A DNA stretch of 64,000 bases. Source: JACKHA01 sp041401985 (GTDB taxonomy: Bacteria > Planctomycetota > Phycisphaerae > Phycisphaerales > UBA1924). Shown piece after piece: positions 54,175 to 63,181 of this stretch (its first letter is position 1; each line of letters starts with the position of its first letter). The translations under genes were made by a program, and so were the position numbers. The notes beneath the pieces are model-generated. The model saw only the letters and a list, made by a program, of their open reading frames with translations, was not told the origin of the DNA and made no database searches. Where the stretch lies: NCBI GenBank assembly GCA_041401985.1, contig JAWKTE010000009.1, forward strand, positions 1-64,000, read 5' to 3'.

Positions 54175-54831
54175 TCACCCCCGCCCGGACATCGAATCGA
54201 TGAACGCCGTCGCCTCCGCGATGCTCGCGTTCATCTCCGCGATCAGATTCTGCACCTCGCCCTCGATCGCGATCACCTCGTTCTGCAGGCTCGCCACCGC
54301 CCGGGCGTTGAGGTTGTGCTTCAGGAACAGCACCTGGTCGCGGAACGCCTGCAGCACCGGCTCCATCGTGCCCTCGGCCCGCTCCATGGCCGCCAGCAGC
54401 GACTGGTACTGCGCCCGCGTGTCGATCAGTTGCGCCTCGCTCGCGGCCCGCAGACTCTCGCTCTCGTACTCGCCCAGTTCACGCTCCCACTCACGGAACA
54501 GCGCATTGGCCACCGACTCGACGCTGTCGATGCGGCTGCGCACCGTCGAGGCCCGCGACTCGCAGCGGTCCAGCTGGTTGTCCAGACGCCGGTAGATCCG
54601 CTCCAGGTCCCCGCCCTCGGCCCCGGTCAAGGCCATGAACTCCTCGAGCGCATCGGCGAACTGCTCCCGCGCCGCCTCCTGCCCGGCCTTGGCGTCCTGC
54701 ACCCGGTCGACCAGCTGCTCCCGCTTCGCGTAGCCGAACGCCTCGTTGATGGCGATGCCGGTCGAGGCACAGGCGGCAAGACCGGCGCTCAGGGCCAGAC
54801 AGGTCAGGCACAGGGGAAGGGTGTGTCGCAT
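54175..54831 (-). CDS. DUF2959 family lipoprotein
   Basis: The 218-residue protein has a lipoprotein signal peptide with lipobox LAAC (cysteine near residue 21) and a long alpha-helical, coiled-coil-rich body starting INEAFGYAKREQLVDRV, which matches the DUF2959 family. Members are outer or periplasmic lipoproteins of unknown function. The start at 54831 begins the signal peptide. It lies downstream of the DUF3465 gene, same strand, 55 bp away. Confidence 0.82.
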   Translation of the reverse strand: MRHTLPLCLTCLALSAGLAACASTGIAINEAFGYAKREQLVDRVQDAKAGQEAAREQFADALEEFMALTGAEGGDLERIYRRLDNQLDRCESRASTVRSRIDSVESVANALFREWERELGEYESESLRAASEAQLIDTRAQYQSLLAAMERAEGTMEPVLQAFRDQVLFLKHNLNARAVASLQNEVIAIEGEVQNLIAEMNASIAEATAFIDSMSGRG

Positions 54832-54886
54832 GGCGCTGGCTCCGAAGGCTCGGGTCGTTGGCGGGAGAAGCAAGATGAACCGGATG

Positions 54887-55468
54887 CTATTCGTAGCGTC
54901 GCCCGGCGTGCTCGATCCACCCGCCCTCGCGCCGCCCGCCCGGATCGTGGTGGGTCCAGTGGATCACGCCGCCCAGGTCGTTCCACTCGAACTGGCCCCG
55001 GATCGTGACCGTGTCGCCCTGCTCCAGCGGCACGCGCGGGGCCAGGTCGATGTTGTGCGAGATCTTGACCGTGCCGGAGCGCCGGTCGTCGGGGTCGAGC
55101 AGGATGAGGAACCGCTGGTGGCGCGCGCCGTCGTTGTCGTCGTCGAGCACGCGGAACACGGTGGTTGTGACGGTGAGCATCCGCCCCGAAACGCGGGACG
55201 CGACCATCTCGCGGAGCGCGGCGAGGCCGTCGTCTTGGGTCGAACGCGCCGGCGTGGTGCGCTGCGGGGATCGCGACGCGGGCGGGTTCGATGCCGACGG
55301 CTGGGTTGTCGGCGGGGTTTGCGACGACGACGCGGGCGGTGCCGTTGTGCCGCCCGAGTTGAGCGCGATCGGCACGCCGAGGGCGGCCATGACGAGCAGG
55401 ACCACGATCGTGCCGACGAGTTTGAGCAGCGGCGGCGGGCCGCCGGGCGTTCGGGGCAGGCTTGGCAT
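54887..55468 (-). CDS. DUF3465 family exported protein
   Basis: The 193-residue protein has an N-terminal membrane segment (about 15-36), a Ser/Thr/Pro-rich linker and a C-terminal domain with the DUF3465 features: RHQRFLILL, ISHNIDLAPRVPLEQGD, VTIRGQFEWND and GVIHWTHHDP. The domain resembles an OB-fold and is found in exported proteins of unknown function. It follows the FAH-family gene by 18 bp and is probably co-transcribed with it. Confidence 0.8.
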   Translation of the reverse strand: MPSLPRTPGGPPPLLKLVGTIVVLLVMAALGVPIALNSGGTTAPPASSSQTPPTTQPSASNPPASRSPQRTTPARSTQDDGLAALREMVASRVSGRMLTVTTTVFRVLDDDNDGARHQRFLILLDPDDRRSGTVKISHNIDLAPRVPLEQGDTVTIRGQFEWNDLGGVIHWTHHDPGGRREGGWIEHAGRRYE

Positions 55469-55486
55469 GGGCGGCTCCTTGGGCGG

Positions 55487-56209
55487 TCAGGCGTGGGCGA
55501 CGGGGTTGCGCAGCGTGCCGATGCCGCTGATCTCGATCTCGACCACGTCGCCCTCTCGGAGCCAGCGGGGCGGCGTGCGTGCGGCCCCGACGCCGGCGGG
55601 CGTGCCGGTGAGGATGACGGTGCCCGGCAGCAGCGTGGTGCCCTGGGAGAGGATGCTGATGATGCGCGCGACGGGGAAGAGCATGCTGCCGGTGGAGGCG
55701 TGCTGCATCTGCTCGCCGCTCACGCGGGTGGTGAGGGTGAGGGCTTGGGGGTCGGGCAGATCGCGCGGCGACACCAGACGCGGGCCGAGAGGGCAGAAGG
55801 TGTCGAAGGACTTGCCGCGGCAGAACTGGCCGCCCGAGCCTTGCTTCTGCCACCACCTGGCCGAGACGTCGTTGGCGCAGGTGTAGGCCAGCACGTGGCG
55901 GAGGGCGGCGTGCTCGGCCACGTCGCGGGTGACGTTGCCGAGGATGACGGCCAGTTCGCCCTCGAAGTCGGTCTGGTCGCCGCCGGTTGCGGGGTCGCGG
56001 CAGACGGACGGGATGGTGATCGGCTCGTTGTGGAGGGCGGCGGCCATCGGGTTCTTCATGAACACGGTGGGGTGCTCGGAGGCCTCGGCCTTCATCTCCT
56101 TGGCGTGGTCGGCGTAGTTGCGCCCGATGGCGATGATGGTGTGGAGGGGGAGGGGGTCCCGCTCGGGCAGATCGATGGCGAGGCCGTGGGGGGTGCGGAT
56201 GAGGTCCAT
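55487..56209 (-). CDS. Fumarylacetoacetate hydrolase (FAH) family protein
   Basis: The 240-residue protein has the FAH fold signatures: IIAIGRNYADHAKEM, VFMKNPMAAALHN, the metal ligands in DFEGELAVILG, ANDVSARWWQKQ, KSFDTFCPLGP and GTVILTGTPAGVG. Members hydrolyse or decarboxylate acyl-pyruvates and related compounds in catabolic pathways; the substrate is unknown here. The ATG at 56209 gives the standard length, while the frame extends upstream into non-homologous sequence. Confidence 0.88.
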   Translation of the reverse strand: MDLIRTPHGLAIDLPERDPLPLHTIIAIGRNYADHAKEMKAEASEHPTVFMKNPMAAALHNEPITIPSVCRDPATGGDQTDFEGELAVILGNVTRDVAEHAALRHVLAYTCANDVSARWWQKQGSGGQFCRGKSFDTFCPLGPRLVSPRDLPDPQALTLTTRVSGEQMQHASTGSMLFPVARIISILSQGTTLLPGTVILTGTPAGVGAARTPPRWLREGDVVEIEISGIGTLRNPVAHA

Positions 56210-56483
56210 TGCCTCACGGTATGCAAACAAACGGGTTCCCGAAGTCCGCCGACGACCTTTAGGTAGAGGGCATTCCGGTTTCTCGCGGGTTGGCGCACTC
56301 GCTGGCGCGGCGCGCTGCATTAGACGTCGTTCAGTTGCCGCGCCACTTTGAGCGGCACGCTCGCGCCGCGAGGCTGCGCCGGTCCCGCTCTCCCCCAAGG
56401 TCTTGCTTCCAGACAGACGAGTCCGCTGGCGCCTCCGCATTGTGTGCGGACGAGCGTCGGCGTCGTTCCGCAAGGAGATGCAG

Positions 56484-56828
56484 ATGAAATTCGAGGCACA
56501 GGCTCAAACGCTGTCCACTGTCCGGATGTTGCTCGGTTCGCCCGTGTTGGAACGGCAGAAGCACGTCAGGTGGGTGCTTCCCAGCGGCGTCGCGGTTGTG
56601 GCGCAGAAGGACAACAAGTCGGGCCGGCTCGGCAACGTGTGGGTTCCCGACTCTGCCCGATCACGGTCGCTGTCTTGCGCGACCGTGTACCCGCCCGGCA
56701 AGGGTCGTCACTCGGCACTTGGTCGCCAAGTCCCAGGCCTCACCGTCGGGCAGCAGGCGGTCGTGTGCAAGGTGCGCACTTTGAGTCATCTGCGAGAGTT
56801 GAGCATGTTGTTGCAAGGCCTGAGGTAG
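56484..56828 (+). CDS. Small protein of unknown family in an atypical-composition patch
   Basis: The 114-residue frame (start ATG 56484 with AAGGAG 6 nt upstream) encodes a mixed alpha/beta protein with KHVRWVLPSGVAVVAQKDNK and HLRELSMLL at the end. I do not recognise it. Its third codon positions are less GC-biased than those of its neighbours, as is the spacer upstream (56230-56483), which suggests that it was acquired. It ends 3 bp before the stop of the convergent HAD gene. Confidence 0.5.
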   Translation: MKFEAQAQTLSTVRMLLGSPVLERQKHVRWVLPSGVAVVAQKDNKSGRLGNVWVPDSARSRSLSCATVYPPGKGRHSALGRQVPGLTVGQQAVVCKVRTLSHLRELSMLLQGLR

Positions 56829-56831
56829 CCG

Positions 56832-57581
56832 TCAGCGGCCGCGGGAGATGGTGTCGAGGATCTCGAGCACGCCGCGGGCTTCGGGGGCGGTGGCGACGAG
56901 GTGGGCGCGGGCGCGGAGGTCTGGGTCGGCGTTGGCGGGGCAGGCGAAGAAGCCGACGCGCTCGGCCATGGCGAGGTCGGACATGGTGTCGCCGATGGCG
57001 GCGACGCGGTCGGGCGGGAGGCCCGTGCGCGCGAGCCAGCGTTCGACGCCGGTGCCCTTGGAGACGTGGGTGAGGTCGCAGTTGATCCAGCGGACGGTCA
57101 TGGAGACGCGCAGCGGCCAGAGGCGGTCGTCGAAGGCGGTGACAAGCCCGGGCATCAGCGAGCGGAGGAAGTCGGTGTCGGGGTGGAAGAGGCTCATGGA
57201 GGCGGACTTGCCGGGCTGGATCGTCACGCCGAGGGGAACGAGCGTGTCCTCGGCCCAGGCGACGGCGTCGCGGACCATCTGGAGGTGCTCGGGGCGGATG
57301 GCGGGGTCGCGGTGCCACGCGTTGGCGGCGGGGTCGTAGAGCCAGACGCCGTTCTCACAGATGAAGGGGAGCGTGGTGTTGGCGATGGTGCGGCTGATGG
57401 CCTCGGCGAAGGGGGCGGGGCGGCCGGTGCAGACGGTGACCATCGGGACATCCCGTTGATCGGCAGCACGGCGATTGTGGGCCGCGAGCCGCGCGAGGGC
57501 GTCGGCGTCGAGCGGGACGGAGTCTTCGGGGCCGATGCAGCCGTCGATGTCGCAGAGCACGGCGTCGTAGCGTCGGGGCAT
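56832..57581 (-). CDS. HAD-superfamily hydrolase (Cof/sucrose-phosphatase-like)
   Basis: The 249-residue protein has the HAD motifs: DIDG near the N-terminus (VLCDIDGCIG), TVCTGRPAPF, a lysine in the region HVSKGTGVERWL, and GDTMSDLAMAERVG with FFACPANADPDLRA. This set fits the Cof-type/phosphoglycolate phosphatase branch that acts on small phosphate esters. The start at 57581 begins MPRRYDAVLCDIDG. Substrate unknown. Confidence 0.85.
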   Translation of the reverse strand: MPRRYDAVLCDIDGCIGPEDSVPLDADALARLAAHNRRAADQRDVPMVTVCTGRPAPFAEAISRTIANTTLPFICENGVWLYDPAANAWHRDPAIRPEHLQMVRDAVAWAEDTLVPLGVTIQPGKSASMSLFHPDTDFLRSLMPGLVTAFDDRLWPLRVSMTVRWINCDLTHVSKGTGVERWLARTGLPPDRVAAIGDTMSDLAMAERVGFFACPANADPDLRARAHLVATAPEARGVLEILDTISRGR

Positions 57582-58032
57582 GGGCGGAGCGTAGTGGTGC
57601 GCGTGGCGGGGTGGGCGTGGCGGCTTGCGGGTGTTCTGGGGAAACCCCTCGGGTTCGGCCGGGCGGGAGGATGGTTCCCGAGGCCGCTCGGCGGATTCAC
57701 TGAATCGGAGGCGTTCAATGCTCACATGCTACAAACATCGGGGCCCATTGGGCGATGTGTCGCAATGCGTTGGTGTGTCTCGACTTGCGCCTCACTCAAC
57801 ATCCGTGGTCGACGGCGAGATCGAGTGTTCTTCATACTTTGTTTGCGGAGAAGTTTCATTGTGTTTGTAAGACTCGCCGCACGCTGTCGAGATTTGAGAT
57901 GCTCGGGTCGAGAATGCACTGGGGTGTGTTCGCGGCGTTGGGCTTGGATTCGGGGCGCGGGGCTTGGTAGAGTGGAGAGAAGGGGTGTGGTGCGACCGTC
58001 TCGCGTTGCGCCTCTCGTAGGGAGATCGAAAC
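57582..58032. other. 451-bp spacer with a low-GC patch before the GC-dockerin pair
   Basis: The stretch 57800-57900 is clearly AT-richer than its surroundings. TTGGAT (57944-57949) and TAGAGT (57968-57973), 18 bp apart, may be the promoter of the next gene. The leader ends with CTCGTAGGGAGATC, which is repeated before the paralogous gene at 60324. No gene was found. Confidence 0.5.
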
Positions 58033-60060
58033 ATGAAGAAGCTCAGTGCTGTTCTTGCTGTCGCCGCGCTCGCGGGGGCGGCGTCCGCGCAGGTGTTCCC
58101 GACGACGGGGCACGCGGCGCAGAACTTCATCCCGTTCGGGGCCGGCGGCGCCGGCACGCCGACGATGCACCAGGTGTTCGACGACGCGCTGTTCGGCGCG
58201 AGCCCTGTCGAGATCACGTCGATCGGCTTCTCGCCGGGCACGGCGGGCACGTTTGATCTCGGGCAGGTGACGATCCGCATGGGGTACAGCAACGCGGCGC
58301 CGTTGTTCCTGGGTATCCCGGTGCAGGGCGGCGGTGGCGCGCCGAACGCGGCCGGCCCGATGAGCGTGTTCTATAACGCTCCGTCGGTGTTCACGATCAA
58401 CGCCGCGGGCAACGAGAACTTCACGGAGATGCGGTTCAACGGCTCGTTCGTGTACGACCCGGGTCAGGGCGACCTGCTGATCGAGATCGTGGCGCCGAGC
58501 GCGGGGAACACGTCGATGAGCGTGTCGCGCGCCGCGGCCAGCGCCGAGTCGACGCGGGCGTACGACGGGATGAGCTTCGCGGCGAACGCGAACATCAACG
58601 CGACTCGGTTCGACTTCGACTTCCAGCCGGCCGGCGGCGGCCCGATCGGCCCCGGCGCGTACTCTGTGCAGTCCAACGGCGACGACCACCTGTACCGGAT
58701 CAACCTGATGACCGGCGTGGCGACGGACCTGGGCCTGATCGGGCTGAACGACGCCGAGGGTGTTTCGGACGGCCCGGGCGACCGGCTGTTCGCGATCGGC
58801 GGGACGGTCGAGGAGTTCTGGAACATCACCAGCACGCCCGGCTCGCTGGTGGGGGCGACGGGCCCGCTGGGCGGGATCGACTCGGGCCTGGACTGGGACG
58901 GGACGACGATGTGGCACGCCGGCGCCAACACGGGCGCGACGGGCACCCTCATCAATCGCGTGAACCCGGCGACGGGAGCGGTGACCAATGTGTCCACGGC
59001 CGCGGGCGTGTTCTTCGACAACATCGCCGTTGACGGGAACGGGATGGCGTACGGCGTGGACGGGATCTTCACGGATTCGCTGTACCGCGTGAACCCGAAC
59101 ACGGGCGCGACGACGCTCGTGGGCAACCTGGGCCTGGGCGATATCTCCGTGCAGGTCGGCACCTCGTTCGGGCCGGGCGGTCGTTTGTTCGCGCTGTTCA
59201 GCGACGGGAACATCTACACGATCGACACGAACACGGGCGCCGCGACCTTCCAGGCCGCGGTGACCGTCGGCGGTGTGCCGACGGGCGGCTGGGAGGGCCT
59301 GGGCATCATCGGCGGCGGCGGCAACTCCGAGCTGTTCGTGGACGCCGGCCCGTCGGCGACGAGCCAGACGTTCACCGGCGGCAACTACGTTGCGGGTAGC
59401 GAGTTCACGCTCAGCACCGCGAGGATGTGCAACGTGCTCGGCTACATCGACGTCGAGGGCGACGGGCTCACCGAGAGCCACCAGATCGGGCTGTGGGACG
59501 CCAACACCCAGGCCCTGCTGGCCCAGGTGACGGTGACCCCCACGAGCGACACCGTCCCGACGGCGGGCGGCGTCGGCCAGTGGTTCGTCGAGAACATCCC
59601 GACGATCAACCTGCCGGCGGGCACGTACCGCGTGGCGGGCATCGTGGGCAACGAGGCGAACTCGCTGTCGGACGACAAGGTCTCGCCCGCGGGGATCACG
59701 CTGGCGTCCGGCTATGTGCGGACGGACTTCCCGAGCGGCGGGTTCGCGTTCCCGGGTCTGTCGTTCACCTCTGAGGCCGTGCGTTCGACCGCCGGTTTCC
59801 GCGGCGGCATGCCCCCGGCGTGCGAGCCCGACCTGACGACGGGCGCGATCGCCGGTCAGCCGGGCTACGGCGTTCCGAACGGCATCCTGAACAACGACGA
59901 CTTCTTCTACTACCTGGCCCAGTTCGCCGCGGGCAACCTGGCGGTGGCGGACCTGACGACGGGCGCGATCGCGGGCCAGCCGGGCTACGGCGTTCCGAAC
60001 GGCATCCTGAACAACGACGACTTCTTCTACTACCTGGCGATCTTCGCCGCGGGCTGCTGA
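58033..60060 (+). CDS. Secreted multi-domain protein with GC-type dockerin (paralog 1)
   Basis: The 675-residue protein has a signal peptide (1-20, ending GAASA). An N-terminal domain of about 190 residues (VFPTTGHAAQNFIPF) is shared with the protein encoded at 60324. A middle region (about 215-420) has DDHLYRINLMTG and SLYRVNPNTGATT repeats that suggest a propeller, and a further beta domain (about 435-565, FTGGNYVAGSEFTL to VENIPTINLPAGTYRVAG) resembles DUF4082. Two dockerin-like repeats (about 595-675) end in Gly-Cys. Activity unknown; probably surface-located. The start follows GTAGGGAG. Confidence 0.85.
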   Translation: MKKLSAVLAVAALAGAASAQVFPTTGHAAQNFIPFGAGGAGTPTMHQVFDDALFGASPVEITSIGFSPGTAGTFDLGQVTIRMGYSNAAPLFLGIPVQGGGGAPNAAGPMSVFYNAPSVFTINAAGNENFTEMRFNGSFVYDPGQGDLLIEIVAPSAGNTSMSVSRAAASAESTRAYDGMSFAANANINATRFDFDFQPAGGGPIGPGAYSVQSNGDDHLYRINLMTGVATDLGLIGLNDAEGVSDGPGDRLFAIGGTVEEFWNITSTPGSLVGATGPLGGIDSGLDWDGTTMWHAGANTGATGTLINRVNPATGAVTNVSTAAGVFFDNIAVDGNGMAYGVDGIFTDSLYRVNPNTGATTLVGNLGLGDISVQVGTSFGPGGRLFALFSDGNIYTIDTNTGAATFQAAVTVGGVPTGGWEGLGIIGGGGNSELFVDAGPSATSQTFTGGNYVAGSEFTLSTARMCNVLGYIDVEGDGLTESHQIGLWDANTQALLAQVTVTPTSDTVPTAGGVGQWFVENIPTINLPAGTYRVAGIVGNEANSLSDDKVSPAGITLASGYVRTDFPSGGFAFPGLSFTSEAVRSTAGFRGGMPPACEPDLTTGAIAGQPGYGVPNGILNNDDFFYYLAQFAAGNLAVADLTTGAIAGQPGYGVPNGILNNDDFFYYLAIFAAGC

Positions 60061-60124
60061 TCGGGTGATCGGCGGAGCCGCTTCCCGAACGGGAAGCGGG
60101 GCCCCGATCCACGTGTTCACCAAG

Positions 60125-60154
60125 CCGCGCGGCCGAAAGGCCGCGCGGTTTTTT
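60125..60154 (+). terminator. Rho-independent terminator
   Basis: CCGCGCGGCC (60125-60134) pairs over 10 bp with GGCCGCGCGG (60139-60148) around GAAA and is followed by TTTTTT. Confidence 0.92.
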
Positions 60155-60232
60155 CTGTCCAGCAGATCGGGGCGTGCGGCGTGGGTCGGCCCGGGGCCGG
60201 CGCGGGTCCGGTGACAAGTTCCGAAACCGCGC

Positions 60233-60261
60233 TTTATGAGCCGCACCGGATCTGGTATTCT
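60233..60261 (+). promoter_or_regulatory. Putative promoter of the second paralog
   Basis: TTTATG (60233-60238) and TATTCT (60256-60261) are 17 bp apart, 63 nt upstream of the ATG at 60324 and downstream of the preceding terminator. Confidence 0.4.
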
Positions 60262-60323
60262 GGGGGCACGTGGGGGTGCCGCGCGAGCGTTTCGTGAGTG
60301 GCCCCTCGTAGGGAGATCCAACG

Positions 60324-61175
60324 ATGACGAAGAGCATGATGGCCGTTCTGGGTGTGGCCGCGTTTGCTGGCGCGGCTTCGGCGCAGGTGTTCCCGACGAC
60401 GGGGCACGCGGCGCAGAACTTCATTCCGTTCGGCGCGGGCACGGTGGGCGGCATCCCGACGATGCACCAGGTGTTCGACGATGTGCTGTTCGGCACGGAC
60501 CCGGTCGAGATCACGTCGATCGGCTTCTCGCCGGGGACCGCGGGCGTGTTCAACCTGGGCCAGGTGACGATCAGCATGGGGTACAGCAGCGCGCCTCCGC
60601 TGGCGCTGGGGATCCCGGTGCAGGGCGGCGGCGGCGCGCCGAACGCGGCGGGCCCGATGAGCGTGTTCTACGACGCGCCGACGGTGTTCACGATCGGCGC
60701 CGCGGGCAACGAAAACTTCACGGAGATGCGGTTCAACGGGTCGTTTGTGTACGACCCGGGGCAGGGCGACCTGCTGATCGAGATCGTGATTCCCGACCCG
60801 AACAACCTGACGATGACGGTGTCTCGGGCCGCGGCGAGCGGCGAGTCGACGCGGGCGTATTCGGGCATGCGATTCGCGGACAACGCGAACATCAACGCGT
60901 CGCGTTTCGACTTCGCGCTGCAGCCCGCCGGCGGCGGCTGCGATCCGGACCTGACCACGGGCGCGATCGCCGGTCAGCCTGGCTACGGCGTGCCGAACGG
61001 GGTGCTGAACAATGACGACTTCTTCTACTACCTGGCGCTGTTCGCGGCCAACGATCCGGCCGCCGACCTGACGACGGGCGCGATCGCGGGGCAGCCGGGG
61101 TACGGCGTGCCGAACGGGATCATCAACAACGACGACTTCTTCTACTACCTGGCGCTGTTCGCCGCGGGTTGCTGA
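60324..61175 (+). CDS. Secreted GC-type dockerin protein (paralog 2, short form)
   Basis: The 283-residue product has a signal peptide (1-20), one copy of the domain that also starts the protein at 58033 (VFPTTGHAAQNFIPF to FDFALQPAGGG) and two dockerin-like repeats (about 208-283) ending in Gly-Cys. The propeller-like and DUF4082-like parts of the longer paralog are absent. It is in the same direction, 263 bp after the longer gene, with its own promoter and terminator. Confidence 0.85.
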   Translation: MTKSMMAVLGVAAFAGAASAQVFPTTGHAAQNFIPFGAGTVGGIPTMHQVFDDVLFGTDPVEITSIGFSPGTAGVFNLGQVTISMGYSSAPPLALGIPVQGGGGAPNAAGPMSVFYDAPTVFTIGAAGNENFTEMRFNGSFVYDPGQGDLLIEIVIPDPNNLTMTVSRAAASGESTRAYSGMRFADNANINASRFDFALQPAGGGCDPDLTTGAIAGQPGYGVPNGVLNNDDFFYYLALFAANDPAADLTTGAIAGQPGYGVPNGIINNDDFFYYLALFAAGC

Positions 61176-61246
61176 TCGGGTGATCGGCGGAGCAGTCGCG
61201 GGCGTGGCTCCTGACCGGGGGCTGTTCCCGCGAGGATGAGGACATG

Positions 61247-61283
61247 ACGCCGCGCGGCCGAGGGGCCGCGCGGCGTTCTTTTT
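61247..61283 (+). terminator. Rho-independent terminator
   Basis: ACGCCGCGCGGCC (61247-61259) pairs over 13 bp with 61264-61276 around GAGG and is followed by TCTTTTT. The core stem is nearly the same as that of the terminator at 60125. The rest of the 305-bp spacer up to gcvPA holds no gene. Confidence 0.9.
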
Positions 61284-61480
61284 CTAGGGGGCTGTGGGGG
61301 GGGTGGGCCGCAACGCGGGCGGGCGGGCTCGGTTCTCGCCAATCGTCCGGGCGACTCCTAAAGTGCTGTTCCGGCGAAGACAAGGGGCATGCCCGGCGGT
61401 GTGGCCGCCCGGCGCGTTCCCGACTCCCGATCCGCGCCCCGGCGGTCGGCGGCGGGCGAAGTGGAAGGCATCGGCACCGA

Positions 61481-62854
61481 ATGAACTACGTCCAGATCAC
61501 GCCTGCGCAGCGCGACGAGATGCTTGCCACGATCGGGGTGGACTCGGTCGAGCGGCTGTTCGACCCGATCCCGGAGCACGTGCGGTTCGGCCGCGAGCTG
61601 GACATCCCGGAGGGGATCTCGGAGCTCGAGATCCAGCGGGAACTGGCGGGGCTGGCGGCGAAGAACCAGTCGGCCACGGCGCAGGTCTGCTTCATGGGGG
61701 GCGGGGCGTATGACCATTTCATTCCGGCGTTCATCGACCAGTTGATCTCGCGCGGGGAGTTCCTGACGGCGTACACGCCGTACCAGGCCGAGGCGTCGCA
61801 GGGGTCGCTGCAGGCGTTCTTCGAGTTCCAGACGCAGATCGCGCGGCTGACGGGGCTGGACATCGCCAACGCGTCGCTGTATGAGGGCTCGACGGCGGCG
61901 GCCGAGGGCATGCTGATGGCCCTGAACCACACCGGGCGGAAGCGGGTGCTGGTGGCGGGGACGGTGCACCCGCACACGCGGCAGGTGCTCAAGACGTACA
62001 TCAGCGACCTGCCGGTGGACATCGTGGAGGTGCCGGCGGGGGCCGATGGCGTGGTGTCGGCGGCGGCTATTGAAAAGGCGCTCGACGCGCAGACGGCGTG
62101 CCTGGTGGTGCAGTCGCCCAACGTGTTCGGGCTGGTGGAAGACTGGGAGGGGCTGTTCGCGGCGGCGAAGAGGGCGCCGGTGCAGGGTGTGGCGCCACTG
62201 GCGATCGCGGTGTTCAACCCGATCTCGCTGGGGATGCTGCGGACGCCGGGTGAGTGCGGTGCGGACGTTGCGGCGGGCGAGGGCCAGGCGTTGGGCACGC
62301 CGCTGCAGTTCGGCGGGCCGTACCTGGGGCTGTTCGCGGCGAAGAAGGAGTTCCTGCGTCGGATGCCGGGGCGGCTGGTGGGGCAGACGGCGGATCGGAA
62401 GGGTCGGACGGGGTATTGCCTGACGCTGCAGACGCGAGAGCAGCACATCCGCAAGGACAAGGCGACGAGCAACATCTGCACGAACCAGGGTCTGTTCGCG
62501 CTGCGTGCGACGATGTATATGACGGCGATGGGGCCGGGCGGGCTGCGGACGGTGGCCGAGCAGTGCTACCACAAGGCGCGGTACCTGGCGGGGAAGATCG
62601 CGGGGCTGGAGGGGTATTCGCTCAAGCACTCCGGCGGCGGGCCCGGGTTCTGGAACGAGTTCGTGGTGTCGTGCCCGAAGCCGGCGGACGAGGTGGCGGC
62701 GGGGTGCGCGGCGGCGGGCGTGCTGGCGGGCGTGCCGCTGGGCGATGCGCGGATGGACAGGATTGGCGGAGCCAACGACCTGCTTGTTGCGGTGACGGAG
62801 AAGCGGACGCGGGCGGAGATGGACCGCCTGGTCGGGTTGCTCGCCGCGGTTTGA
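61481..62854 (+). CDS. gcvPA: Glycine dehydrogenase (decarboxylating) subunit 1
   Basis: The 457-residue protein is the alpha subunit of the two-subunit glycine cleavage P-protein. It contains FMGGGAYDHFIPAFID, TAYTPYQAEASQG, the DIANASLYEGSTAAAEGM region, QFGGPYLGLFAAK and a C-terminal QTREQHIRKDKATSNICT. The PLP-binding lysine lies in subunit 2 (GcvPB) and is therefore absent here as expected. No gcvPB, gcvT or gcvH follows; the next gene is DUF4160, so the partner genes lie elsewhere. ATG 61481 gives the standard N-terminus. Confidence 0.93.
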   Translation: MNYVQITPAQRDEMLATIGVDSVERLFDPIPEHVRFGRELDIPEGISELEIQRELAGLAAKNQSATAQVCFMGGGAYDHFIPAFIDQLISRGEFLTAYTPYQAEASQGSLQAFFEFQTQIARLTGLDIANASLYEGSTAAAEGMLMALNHTGRKRVLVAGTVHPHTRQVLKTYISDLPVDIVEVPAGADGVVSAAAIEKALDAQTACLVVQSPNVFGLVEDWEGLFAAAKRAPVQGVAPLAIAVFNPISLGMLRTPGECGADVAAGEGQALGTPLQFGGPYLGLFAAKKEFLRRMPGRLVGQTADRKGRTGYCLTLQTREQHIRKDKATSNICTNQGLFALRATMYMTAMGPGGLRTVAEQCYHKARYLAGKIAGLEGYSLKHSGGGPGFWNEFVVSCPKPADEVAAGCAAAGVLAGVPLGDARMDRIGGANDLLVAVTEKRTRAEMDRLVGLLAAV

Positions 62855-62929
62855 GTGTTGGGCCCGCGGCCGGGCGTCGTGTTCCGCTGGAGCGGGCGCG
62901 GGGCTGGCCCGGGCGAGCGGGGCGTTTGG

Positions 62930-63166
62930 ATGCACACGCTGCTGAAGGTTGACGGGTTCAAGTTCTACTTCTGGACGCAGGAGAGTTTCGAGCCGGCGCA
63001 CTTCCACGTGAGCAAGGGAGCGGCCAGCGCGAAGTGGTGGCTGGACCCGCTGAAGGAGGCGTGGGCCAAGGGGCTGAGCGACGAGGACAAGGCGAAGATC
63101 GGCGAGTTGGCGGCGGCGAACGCGGGCAAGTGGCTTGGGGAGTGGAAGCGGGTGATGGGCAAGTGA
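62930..63166 (+). CDS. DUF4160 domain protein
   Basis: The 78-residue protein fits DUF4160: GFKFYFWTQESFEPAHFHVSKG near the start, a KWWLDPLKEAW strand and a final helix KIGELAAANAGKWLGEWKRV. Such proteins are usually paired with a DUF2442 gene in toxin-antitoxin-like cassettes; no DUF2442 partner is adjacent here. ATG 62930 was chosen because it begins family homology. Confidence 0.75.
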   Translation: MHTLLKVDGFKFYFWTQESFEPAHFHVSKGAASAKWWLDPLKEAWAKGLSDEDKAKIGELAAANAGKWLGEWKRVMGK

Positions 63167-63181
63167 GGGTGGTCCCGTGGA

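Noticed and set aside
13093..61140. Near-identical DNA of the NNDDFFYYL segment in 16 dockerin repeats, as evidence of gene conversion
   Set aside because: Every residue there has a two-fold codon with C at the third position under strong GC bias, so DNA identity is expected from protein conservation alone. Silent variants (GAT at 4863-4880, AAT at about 61013) also occur.
62930..63166. DUF4160/DUF2442 toxin-antitoxin pair
   Set aside because: Only the DUF4160 half is present; the next genes are an unrelated PIN pair on the opposite strand.
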